From NCBI GenBank assembly GCA_019116455.1, contig DXBR01000108.1, positions 1 through 9,593 of the forward strand: a stretch of 9,593 bases of DNA. Reading direction: 5' to 3'. Under the pieces are notes generated by a model, which saw only the letters and a list, made by a program, of their open reading frames with translations, ran no database searches and was not told the DNA's origin. Positions 1 to 5,948 of the stretch are shown piece by piece. The translations under genes were made by a program, and so were the position numbers. Source of the stretch: Anaerobutyricum stercoris (GTDB lineage Bacteria; Bacillota; Clostridia; Lachnospirales; Lachnospiraceae). Each line of letters starts with the position of its first letter. Positions within the stretch are counted from its first letter, which is position 1.

Positions 1-406
1 CATAGATGAGTTGATCTCCGTTGATTACAGCTGTAATTGCGGGAGACATCATCATATGGCAATCGATCACCTTGCTGTAGGAAAGGGGGCGGTTGGTAAA
101 CTGCCGGAATTTCTGGCCGACCAAAAAATGAAGGATGGAGAGCCGTTAAAAAAGACCGATAAAATTTACGTGGTTGCGGATGTACATACCTGGCAGGTGG
201 GAGGACAAAAAGTTTATGACATTGTAAAAGAGGCAGGTTATCCGGTGGAATATTACATTTTCCCTCATGAGGAAATGCATACCAATGAGATCTTTATTGA
301 AGAACTCAGTAAGATTATGCCGGAAGATGTCAGGCTGCCCATAGGAGTTGGTTCCGGGACGATCAATGATCTGGTGCATCGGATGGTGAAACATGTGAAC
401 GGATAA
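1..406 (+). pseudogene. sn-glycerol-1-phosphate dehydrogenase, 3'-truncated remnant (5' end outside window)
   Basis: The reading frame is open from the window edge (first full codon at base 2), so the true start lies upstream. The translation matches the N-terminal NAD-binding half of the iron-dependent alcohol dehydrogenase-like glycerol-1-phosphate dehydrogenase family (AraM/EgsA type), which reduces dihydroxyacetone phosphate to sn-glycerol-1-phosphate. Visible landmarks are the early CNCGRHH segment, the VGKGAVGKLPE strand-helix typical of the family, and the glycine loop GVGSGTINDLV near the end. After that loop the frame reads only nine unrelated residues (HRMVKHVNG) and stops. Family members are normally about 400 residues or more, so the metal-binding C-terminal domain is missing and the product should be inactive. 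It lies upstream of two other sugar-metabolism fragments, which suggests deletions in one ancestral operon. Family assignment is confident; calling it a pseudogene rests on the missing catalytic half. Confidence 0.82.
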
Positions 407-445
407 AGAAGATGCTGTTGAGGAAAGGAAAATATTCATGTTTGA

Positions 446-523
446 AGTATCTTTAGAAGGACAGATATGGGAAGCTATATCAGCGGAGAAATCCTTGATG
501 TGACCGGCGCGAGGATGAGTTGA
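446..523 (+). pseudogene. C-terminal fragment of a short-chain dehydrogenase/reductase (SDR)
   Basis: In the frame ending with TGA at 521-523 the translation reads MGSYISGEILDVTGARMS after a short non-homologous lead. This pattern (SYI-S/T-G-x-x-L-x-V-x-G near the last residues) is the hallmark C-terminal strand of classical SDR oxidoreductases. Nothing of the Rossmann N-terminus (TGxxxGIG) or the YxxxK catalytic motif is present upstream, because the preceding frame closes at 443-445. I infer the 3' end of a deleted SDR gene that once lay between the glycerol-1-phosphate dehydrogenase and the isomerase. The match is short (about 18 residues), so coincidence cannot be excluded. Confidence 0.5.
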
Positions 524-604
524 GAAGAAAAAACATGTTATATGGAAAACGATATAAGTCTGGCATAAAGATACATGAGAACGAATAGAAAACAGGAGGC
601 ATCC

Positions 605-832
605 ATGATCCAAAGCATTACAATATCAGATTGTGTAGGACCATATTCCCAATGTGTCCTGAAAGGTGATATATTACAATGTATTGATCACGCAAAACGC
701 CTGGGATATGAAGGCGTGGAGATGCATATGCGAAACGCAAAGCTTAATGATTATAACAGGATAAAAGATTATCAGTACAACATCAGCGAGGCAGTTTTAA
801 CTGTCTCGCTGTTTTGCTGCTGTAACCTTTAA
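605..832 (+). pseudogene. Sugar phosphate isomerase/epimerase, N-terminal remnant
   Basis: A strong AGGAGG at 594-599 sits 5 nt before the ATG at 605, so the original initiation region is intact. The first 55 or so residues look like the opening beta-alpha unit of the xylose-isomerase-like TIM-barrel family (sugar phosphate isomerase/epimerase). They show an N-terminal strand, a GDILQCIDHAKRLGYEGVE helix-turn-strand pattern typical of these proteins, and a following loop. Homology then ends near codon 56 and the frame reads straight through a terminator hairpin to a TAA at 830-832. Full-length family members are roughly 250-300 residues, so most of the barrel, including metal and substrate ligands, is gone. 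The stop codon shares the TTAA sequence with the stop of the convergent AraC-type gene. If translated, it would give a 75-residue non-functional peptide. Confidence 0.65.
784..815 (+). terminator. Intrinsic terminator after the decayed operon
   Basis: A 13-bp stem (784-796 with 799-811, one G-T wobble) and a very small loop is followed directly by TTTT at 812-815 and then a mixed tail. The stem is strong but the T tract is short. It is probably the original terminator of the operon, now fused close to the isomerase start by deletion. On the minus strand it lies about 17 nt past the stop of the AraC-type gene, but it is not followed by a T run in that direction. Confidence 0.65.
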
Positions 833-1662
833 TCCTTTTTCACAGATCTGCGGTATTCGTTTGGCGTCATCAGAGTCTTTTTCTTAAAGGCCTGTGAAAA
901 GTAGGACTGAGAAGAGAAGCCGATGAGCTTGGATATCTCGGCGATGGAGTAATCGGTGTTTTCCAGAAGCTTTTTGCTCTCGTCAATCCTTTTTTCGTTA
1001 AGGTAACTGATAGGGGAACGAATATATTTCTTGGTGAAGGAATGTACCAGATAATATTTATTCATGCCGCTTTCTTCGGACAAAGTATCAAGGGTAATAT
1101 TTTCGGCATAGTGTTTGTCAAGATAATCCTTGATATTCTGGCAGTCCTGGCTGGATTTATCCTCCAAAAAGGAGGTAAACTGTATTTCTGTGTCTCTCTG
1201 CAAAAAGATGAGAAGAAGTTCCGTGTAGTGGCTGCATACATCTTCAAAAGAAAGTGACTGTCCCTGAACTTCCTCCACGATTTTGTTGATAAAAAAGGAG
1301 TACATTTCTGAAGGACATTGATGAAGAACAAAAGGCTGTTCTAATATATTGTCTTTTTTTAAAAAATATAAATACTCGATACCGAGAATGGCAATGTCCG
1401 TTGGATTCTCGTTAATTTCAATGGAAAATTTCTGCCGTTCCGGATTCATGAGAATCAGGGTGCCGGCCTGAAAAGAAATATTGTAATTTTCGTAATGCAG
1501 CTGTCCGGAGCCTTTTTGCACAAAAATCAGTTTGGCATAAGGATGACCTGGAAACACATCGGATGTCGGAGTATCACAATGGTAAAGATTAATATGAGAA
1601 AGTCTTACAGGAGCCTGCATGTGTAGATTATGATGTTGAATAGTGTGTCTAAGTTGTTTCAT
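829..1662 (-). CDS. AraC family transcriptional regulator with N-terminal cupin-like sensor
   Basis: This 277-residue protein has the usual AraC-family layout and length. Residues about 20-95 form a cupin-like ligand-sensing segment (HPYAKLIFVQKGSGQLHYE, then LILMNPERQKF). Residues about 175-277 form the double helix-turn-helix DNA-binding domain: the first HTH is around LDTLSEESGMNKYYLVHSF (191-209), and the second contains IAEISKLIGFSSQSYFSQAF (240-259) followed by the family signature TPNEYRR. The start at 1662 is supported by AAGGAGAG a few bases upstream and by a near-consensus sigma-A promoter. The gene is divergent from the nucleotidyltransferase and convergent with the decayed sugar operon. 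It may once have controlled that operon, but the sequence does not show its target. No signal peptide or membrane segment is seen; it should be a cytosolic dimeric regulator. The ligand is unknown. Confidence 0.93.
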   Translation of the reverse strand: MKQLRHTIQHHNLHMQAPVRLSHINLYHCDTPTSDVFPGHPYAKLIFVQKGSGQLHYENYNISFQAGTLILMNPERQKFSIEINENPTDIAILGIEYLYFLKKDNILEQPFVLHQCPSEMYSFFINKIVEEVQGQSLSFEDVCSHYTELLLIFLQRDTEIQFTSFLEDKSSQDCQNIKDYLDKHYAENITLDTLSEESGMNKYYLVHSFTKKYIRSPISYLNEKRIDESKKLLENTDYSIAEISKLIGFSSQSYFSQAFKKKTLMTPNEYRRSVKKD

Positions 1663-1699
1663 ATGTCTCTCCTTGCTCTAATTCCTTTGTAATTCTTTT

Positions 1700-1728
1700 A
1701 TTATATTGCCGAATGCTGGAGTCTGCAA
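1700..1728 (-). promoter_or_regulatory. Sigma-A promoter of the first AraC-type gene
   Basis: On the minus strand, TTGCAG (1728-1723) and a perfect TATAAT (1705-1700) are separated by exactly 17 bp. Transcription would start near 1693, giving a leader of about 30 nt with an AAGGAGAG ribosome binding site. Confidence 0.8.
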
Positions 1729-1793
1729 GAAAAGAAATATAAATATTTTAAACAATTCAATGAAGAATCTTAAGAAAAAATAAAGAAATGTAA

Positions 1794-1822
1794 TTGCACT
1801 TTACTCTTTTTTGTGGGAAAAT
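1794..1822 (+). promoter_or_regulatory. Possible promoter of the nucleotidyltransferase gene
   Basis: TTGCAC (1794-1799) is followed after 17 bp by GAAAAT (1817-1822), a 4/6 match to the -10 consensus. The predicted start near 1829 would leave a leader of about 25 nt before the ATG at 1855. The 192-bp divergent intergenic region (1663-1854) is strongly AT-rich and otherwise holds only the opposing promoter, so this is the best candidate, but it is weak. Confidence 0.4.
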
Positions 1823-1854
1823 AAGAAAAACGACAAAAAAAGGAGAAAAATGCG

Positions 1855-2775
1855 ATGAAAGAACCAACACTTGTAGTACTTGCCGCGGGCATGGGAAGCC
1901 GGTATGGCGGACTGAAGCAGATGGATCCGGTAGATCATGAGGGACATACCCTTCTGGACTTTTCTGTGTATGATGCGAAAAGAGCCGGATTTAAAAAAGT
2001 TGTATTCATTATAAAACATGCTATCGAAGAAGACTTTATCCGCATGATCGGCAGCAGAATAGAACCGTTTATGAAAGTGGAGTATGTATTTCAGGAGCTT
2101 GACAAGCTGCCGGAAGGATACGCGGTACCTGAGGGGAGAGAGAAACCTTTTGGGACAGGCCATGCGCTGCTGTGCTGTAAAGATGTGGTAAAAGAGCCTT
2201 TTGTGGTGATCAATGCTGATGATTATTATGGCCCGAAAGCTTTTCAGATGATGTACGATTTTCTGACAACTCATGAGGATGGAGACAAATACAGCTATGC
2301 CATGATAGGATTCTATATTGAAAATACGATTACCGAAAATGGATCTGTAGCCAGAGGTATCTGCCATGTGGATGAGGATAATTATCTGACGGACATTGTA
2401 GAGCGCACCAAAATTGAGAAAAGGGGTGCGTGTGCAGCTTTCACGCTGGATGACGGTAAAACCTGGGAGGATATCCCGGAACATACCCTCATTTCCATGA
2501 ACTGCTGGGGATTTACACCAGGAATTATACGTGAACTGGAGACAATGTTCCCGGTATTTCTTGACAATGAGGTAAAAGAGAATCCTCTGAAAGCAGAATT
2601 TTTCCTGCCAAATGTGGTTGGGGATCTTTTAAAAGAAGGAAAAGCATCGGTGAAGGTGCTGGAGTCTGAAGAAAAATGGTACGGTGTCACTTATCAGGAA
2701 GATAAGCGCACCGTTGTTGAAGCCATTCAGGCTAAAAAGAACGCGGGGCTGTATCCGCAGGAGCTTTGGAGATGA
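1855..2775 (+). CDS. Sugar-phosphate nucleotidyltransferase (NTP_transferase family)
   Basis: This 306-residue protein is a complete member of the glucose-1-phosphate nucleotidyltransferase-like superfamily, which couples an NTP to a sugar or polyol phosphate to make an activated nucleotide-sugar. The nucleotide-binding signature LAAGMGSRYGGLKQMDP lies at residues 9-25. PFGTGHALLC (98-107) and the metal-binding strand VVINADDYYGP (117-127) follow, and SMNCWGFTP (214-222) and KWYGVTYQEDK (274-284) complete the core. The ATG at 1855 has AGGAGA 9 nt upstream; an ATG at 1850 is excluded because it stops after two codons. The exact nucleotide and sugar specificity cannot be read from sequence. There is no partner gene in the same operon. 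The 3' end overlaps the convergent second AraC-type gene by 44 bp, so the last 14 codons are antisense to that gene's C-terminal tail. Confidence 0.88.
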   Translation: MKEPTLVVLAAGMGSRYGGLKQMDPVDHEGHTLLDFSVYDAKRAGFKKVVFIIKHAIEEDFIRMIGSRIEPFMKVEYVFQELDKLPEGYAVPEGREKPFGTGHALLCCKDVVKEPFVVINADDYYGPKAFQMMYDFLTTHEDGDKYSYAMIGFYIENTITENGSVARGICHVDEDNYLTDIVERTKIEKRGACAAFTLDDGKTWEDIPEHTLISMNCWGFTPGIIRELETMFPVFLDNEVKENPLKAEFFLPNVVGDLLKEGKASVKVLESEEKWYGVTYQEDKRTVVEAIQAKKNAGLYPQELWR

Positions 2776-3709
2776 GTTCCTTTTGTTCCAAATCTATATG
2801 ATGACATACCGGGTCGCTGCCAGCCGTCCGAATCGAGTTCTGATACTGGGACGGCGGCATCCCGGTAATTTTTTTGAACTGTTTGGAAAAATAATGAATA
2901 GACGTATAGCCAAGGGCGTGAGCGGTGTCCGTAAGATTCATTTTATTTTCCCGGATAAGCTGCTTGGCGGCTCGAATCCGCATCTGACAGAAATATTCCA
3001 TGGCGCCCAGTCCTGTCTGTTCCCGGAAGATCCTCTGAAGATGAGAACGGCCGATTGCGAACTCTTTGCAGATCTGCTGAATGTTCACTTTCTCCGAAAT
3101 GTGAGCGGCATAATAATCGGTGATTCGGTTTAGAAGGATGGAGTCAGCCTTGGAGAGAGAGGAAGTCGCCTTTTCTTTTGCAGCGGAAGGGGAAATGTAC
3201 TGCCGCATCAGACTGATGAGAAGCATTTCCAGATACATGCCGATGAGCTGCTCACCGCCAAACGGCTGGTTGAGCTTGCGTTCCAGGCTGTAGAGAGCAG
3301 AATCATCCACCCGTACCGAAAAGTTGCTGCGTCCTTCTTCCGACAGAGAAGACAGAAGACGAAGTTCCCGGCTGCCGCAGTGAAAAATGCGGTTGGCAAT
3401 GAGCGACATATTCGGCGAATCACAGTAGAAGCCGCAGGTAAACAGGAGCGGGGTGGTCTGCTGCGCCGCCTTGAAAGAATAATATTCGTTGGGCGCCTGG
3501 ATGTAAAGCTGGCCTTTCTCCAGGGAAACCGGCGAGGATTCGTGGCCGGAGCGCAGAATATCACAGGATCCTTCCTGGACATACAGGAGTTTCCAGCAGT
3601 CGTGATATTCGCTCTTATATATAAAATCACTTTTATATTCAAAAAAATGAATAGATGATACGGCGGAGATCATAAACTCCTGTTTTAAATGAATCGTTTC
3701 CTGTGGCAT
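2732..3709 (-). CDS. AraC family transcriptional regulator
   Basis: With the start at 3709 this is a 325-residue AraC-type regulator. The frame remains open upstream to a TTG at 3811, but the ATG at 3709 is preferred because it alone has a Shine-Dalgarno (AAAAGGGG, 7 nt upstream) and because the best promoter lies upstream of it at 3744-3771. Residues about 15-95 are the cupin-like sensor (KLLYVQEGSCDI, LEKGQLYIQAPNEYY). Residues about 190-295 are the DNA-binding domain, with one HTH around VNIQQICKEFAIGRSHLQRIF (positions 208-228) and a second around TDTAHALGYTSIHYFSKQF (260-278), then the FKKITGMPPSQYQ signature. The 35-residue tail after the domain is unusual in length and partly antisense to the nucleotidyltransferase gene. 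It faces away from the GTPase operon starting at 3868, so it is a candidate regulator of that operon; this is inference. Confidence 0.92.
   Translation of the reverse strand: MPQETIHLKQEFMISAVSSIHFFEYKSDFIYKSEYHDCWKLLYVQEGSCDILRSGHESSPVSLEKGQLYIQAPNEYYSFKAAQQTTPLLFTCGFYCDSPNMSLIANRIFHCGSRELRLLSSLSEEGRSNFSVRVDDSALYSLERKLNQPFGGEQLIGMYLEMLLISLMRQYISPSAAKEKATSSLSKADSILLNRITDYYAAHISEKVNIQQICKEFAIGRSHLQRIFREQTGLGAMEYFCQMRIRAAKQLIRENKMNLTDTAHALGYTSIHYFSKQFKKITGMPPSQYQNSIRTAGSDPVCHHIDLEQKELISKAPADTAPRSF
2844..2875 (+). terminator. Terminator-like hairpin for the nucleotidyltransferase transcript, inside the opposing gene
   Basis: An 8-bp stem (2844-2851 with 2860-2867, one T-G wobble), an 8-nt loop and seven consecutive T at 2869-2875 lie about 70 bp past the nucleotidyltransferase stop. 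Read on the minus strand, this DNA encodes the conserved KKITGMPPSQY motif of the AraC-type protein, so the A/T run comes from lysine codons. It has the form of an intrinsic terminator, but coding constraint could explain it. Confidence 0.45.
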
Positions 3710-3743
3710 GTCTGTACCCCTTTTCAATGAATGTAAACTGTGA

Positions 3744-3771
3744 ATCATATATCTTTTGTCTGCGGCGTCAA
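3744..3771 (-). promoter_or_regulatory. Promoter of the second AraC-type gene
   Basis: On the minus strand TTGACG (3771-3766) and TATGAT (3749-3744), each 5/6 to consensus, are spaced 16 bp apart. Transcription from about 3737 would give a 28-nt leader carrying the AAAAGGGG ribosome binding site, which supports translation from 3709 rather than from upstream in-frame starts. Confidence 0.65.
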
Positions 3772-3790
3772 AGCCATATCTGCGCCGCAG
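3760..3790. repeat. 8-bp perfect inverted repeat overlapping the -35 region (candidate operator)
   Basis: CTGCGGCG (3760-3767) and CGCCGCAG (3783-3790) are perfect inverted arms with a 15-bp spacer, 23 bp centre to centre, in an otherwise AT-rich intergenic region. The left arm covers part of the -35 element and spacer of the second AraC-type gene's promoter. It could be an operator for autoregulation or for control of the divergent operon. No binding protein can be named from sequence. Confidence 0.5.
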
Positions 3791-3867
3791 CGATCCGTAA
3801 TCTTTTCTCAATATCTATGATAATCATTCTATAACAATATTCGGTAAAAATCAATAAAACCATCCCT

Positions 3868-3895
3868 TTGAGATTTCAGATACTCGTGTTATAAT
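3868..3895 (+). promoter_or_regulatory. Extended -10 promoter of the GTPase operon
   Basis: TTGAGA (3868-3873), a 16-bp spacer and a perfect TATAAT (3890-3895) with an upstream TG (TGTTATAAT, 3887-3895) make a strong sigma-A promoter. Transcription from about 3902 gives a leader of under 40 nt to the first ATG of the operon. It is the only convincing promoter for the four genes that follow. Confidence 0.8.
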
Positions 3896-3938
3896 GGATG
3901 AAAAATGCGATTTTAGATTAAGATGAGGTACACAGCAA

Positions 3939-4505
3939 ATGTTGACAATGCAGATAGGTATCGTTCTGGCTGTGATTCTGGCTGTGGCTGGCGTTGTTCA
4001 GTGGAGGGTTCAGAGCAGCAGACGCGAGAAACAAAAATATATATTGGAATATGCGGAAAAAGTAACCGACTTGGAAACCCGGAAAAAAGAAGAGCAGAAA
4101 CAGCAGGAGCAGGCGGAAGAGAAGAAGCAGAAATACCGGGTATTCTATCTGGATTTCATGATTACCCACGGGTCTGCCTTCGGGGGATGCTGCGCTACCT
4201 GTGCAGACGGACGCAGAAGACGGGGAGCTGTGGCACTGGATCACATTTTGATGTATGGAAAGCATCCTTCCGGCAAGGAGTTTACTTATTATATTGAGGA
4301 ACAGGGTCTGGAAATAGGCGCTTCAGATGATCCGGATGCTCTGATCGTGCGCTCTAAAGACGCGCCTTTTGAGATTCGGGAAGAGGGCGTTGGAAGAGAC
4401 CAGGGAACAAAAACACGGTCAGCAGTTCTGAAAAAAGATATTTTATATTATATTATTTTGGAGTCCAAGCATGAGATTTCCATAAAAGCGACTAAAACAT
4501 GTTAA
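3939..4505 (+). CDS. Membrane-anchored coiled-coil protein of unknown function, first gene of the GTPase operon
   Basis: I do not recognise a named family for this 188-residue protein. Residues 5-21 are a single hydrophobic segment (IGIVLAVILAVAGVV core) followed by positive residues (SSRREK), which predicts an N-terminal anchor with the rest in the cytoplasm. Residues 30-66 are highly charged and glutamine/lysine/glutamate-rich, likely a coiled coil. A small domain follows from about residue 67 to 188, with a tight cysteine cluster CCATC (84-88) and a beta-rich stretch (LEIGASDDPDALIV, then DILYYIILESKHEISI). The beta-rich part vaguely recalls an FHA fold but lacks the usual SR-H signature, so I do not claim it. 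The start at 3939 has GAGG 10 nt upstream. The stop is 15 bp before the GTPase gene, with that gene's SD between, so the two are surely cotranscribed. A role as a membrane tether or sensor for the GTPase is inference. Confidence 0.8.
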   Translation: MLTMQIGIVLAVILAVAGVVQWRVQSSRREKQKYILEYAEKVTDLETRKKEEQKQQEQAEEKKQKYRVFYLDFMITHGSAFGGCCATCADGRRRRGAVALDHILMYGKHPSGKEFTYYIEEQGLEIGASDDPDALIVRSKDAPFEIREEGVGRDQGTKTRSAVLKKDILYYIILESKHEISIKATKTC

Positions 4506-4520
4506 GGGCGGAGGATAAAA

Positions 4521-5948
4521 ATGCAGGAAACAACAACTGTGAAAATAAAAAAATGTCCGTATTGTTTTCGGAAGATATCTAATGATGAGGTGGGATTTTT
4601 GCTGCGGCCCGACGGGGCCAGATTTTTGTCCCCGGCCTTGAATGAGGTGGTTGCGCCGAAAACAGATCTCTCCTATCTGTATTTCTGGAATGCCATGGGA
4701 GTTCCGGAAGAGCAGGTGGATGCCAATCGGGTGTATATTGACAATCAGATCATGACAGAGCTCAATCAGGAGCTGACGGCTTCCGGCCATGAGCTGGCAG
4801 TGAAGCATTTTGATCCGGACAGCTTCGGATATTCTTTTCATGTGGAGGAGGGTGCTGTAACGCTGTACTCCAATACCATGCTCTGCCCCTACTGCCATAA
4901 CGAACTGCCGCAGAATTTTTTCCGTTATGATATGCTCATGATCGGGCTGGCAGGCAGCGTGGCTTCGGGAAAGACTGTTTACCTTTCTTCTCTCATGATG
5001 AACAGCTTTGACGCTATGCAGAGGGAGAATCTCACGGTGAGAAATGCCGGAGGCAATCCGAACGACAGCTACCGGATGGAAATGGAGAGAAACGCGGAAA
5101 GGCTTCTGCGCCGGGGAATCTGCCCGGAATCAACCAACAAAACTTTCCGCAAACCAATATTTCTTGAGATTACCTACCGGATCAGCGAACAGGTCTTTCA
5201 TCTGCTGACAGCCGTCTATGACGTGGCGGGCGAGCTGATCCGCGAGAGTGCCGGCGTGGGGCGGACAGGCTTTGTTCGCCACATGGATGGATATATCTGT
5301 CTGGTGGATCCTGCACAGATGCATCTGGAGCACTCGTTCATCACCAAGCAGATTCCCGATGAGGAGCGTGTTCTTGAGAAACTTCACCTTATGACGAAGG
5401 AGGAGCAGATTTCCATTCAGAGGATGAGCAATCAGAATGGAAAGCAGGTCATGAGTCAGGATGATTTCCTTGTGGAACGTGCCGTCAGTGATGAGTACAT
5501 TTACGAGAGAAAGGCGGAGAGTATTCTGGAGGCCATTCGAACTGGTGTGGGAGATCATGAACTTGGGAAGAAATATATGGCGCTGACCATTGCAAAGAGC
5601 GACTTGCTGGAAGAACTGGGCGAGATTCGGGGCTTTCGCGGAAGCAGTCTGTTGTTTGAGAGAAACCGCCCGGTCTATGGTTTTATGAATATGGACCATC
5701 ATTTCCTGCGCCAGGAGATTTTAAAACAGATTTTTGACCAGAAAGTATTTCGTCTGCAGAGAAATCTGGATGATTATAAAGAGAGCAGCCTGTTTGCGGT
5801 GTCCGCACTGGGCTGTGAGACTGAAGAAGTCAGAGATGAAGAAGGAGAAATGACAAAAACCGTTGGGAAAGTACGGCCGATCCGGGTGGAAGAACCAGTG
5901 CTCTGGATGGTCATGAAATATATGCAGGAAAGAGGGTGGCTTGAATGA
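4521..5948 (+). CDS. TRAFAC-like GTPase with split zinc ribbon (DO-GTPase2-like)
   Basis: This 475-residue protein has CPYC at 12-15 and CPYC at 122-125, two zinc knuckles separated by about 105 residues that together would make one ribbon with an insert. A P-loop GTPase domain follows: G1 GSVASGKT (145-152), G3 DVAGE (234-238) after a hydrophobic strand, a G4-like AKSD (358-361) with Ala instead of the usual Asn/Thr, and G5 SALG (428-431). The order and spacing fit a TRAFAC-type GTPase. The N-terminal zinc knuckles and the GAP1-like neighbour recall the 'double-GTPase' (DO-GTPase2) families defined by comparative genomics in predicted NTP-dependent conflict systems. That naming is from memory and unverified. 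A second GTPase copy is not obvious, so the double name refers to family only. GGAGG lies 6 nt upstream of the ATG. The 3' end overlaps the next gene by ATGA, implying coupled translation. No membrane segment is seen; it should be cytosolic and may be recruited to membrane partners. Confidence 0.83.
   Translation: MQETTTVKIKKCPYCFRKISNDEVGFLLRPDGARFLSPALNEVVAPKTDLSYLYFWNAMGVPEEQVDANRVYIDNQIMTELNQELTASGHELAVKHFDPDSFGYSFHVEEGAVTLYSNTMLCPYCHNELPQNFFRYDMLMIGLAGSVASGKTVYLSSLMMNSFDAMQRENLTVRNAGGNPNDSYRMEMERNAERLLRRGICPESTNKTFRKPIFLEITYRISEQVFHLLTAVYDVAGELIRESAGVGRTGFVRHMDGYICLVDPAQMHLEHSFITKQIPDEERVLEKLHLMTKEEQISIQRMSNQNGKQVMSQDDFLVERAVSDEYIYERKAESILEAIRTGVGDHELGKKYMALTIAKSDLLEELGEIRGFRGSSLLFERNRPVYGFMNMDHHFLRQEILKQIFDQKVFRLQRNLDDYKESSLFAVSALGCETEEVRDEEGEMTKTVGKVRPIRVEEPVLWMVMKYMQERGWLE

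Noticed and set aside
438..503. 21-codon frame starting at 438 with a purine-rich stretch upstream (AGGAAAGG)
   Set aside because: It overlaps the SDR-like fragment in another frame, ends quickly and shows no conserved sequence; probably chance in decayed DNA.
407..604. Small RNA or riboswitch in the gap between the decayed genes
   Set aside because: No conserved riboswitch core or strong hairpin is visible; the stretch is explained better as deletion debris with an SDR tail.
1801..2484. 227-codon open frame on the minus strand opposite the nucleotidyltransferase
   Set aside because: The plus strand carries a complete, motif-rich enzyme here; the minus frame shows no family features.
3939..4505. 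FHA domain in the first operon protein
   Set aside because: The IGASDDPD stretch and later beta strands suggest it, but the Gly-Arg, Ser-Arg-x-x-His and Asn-Gly-Thr signature positions are missing.
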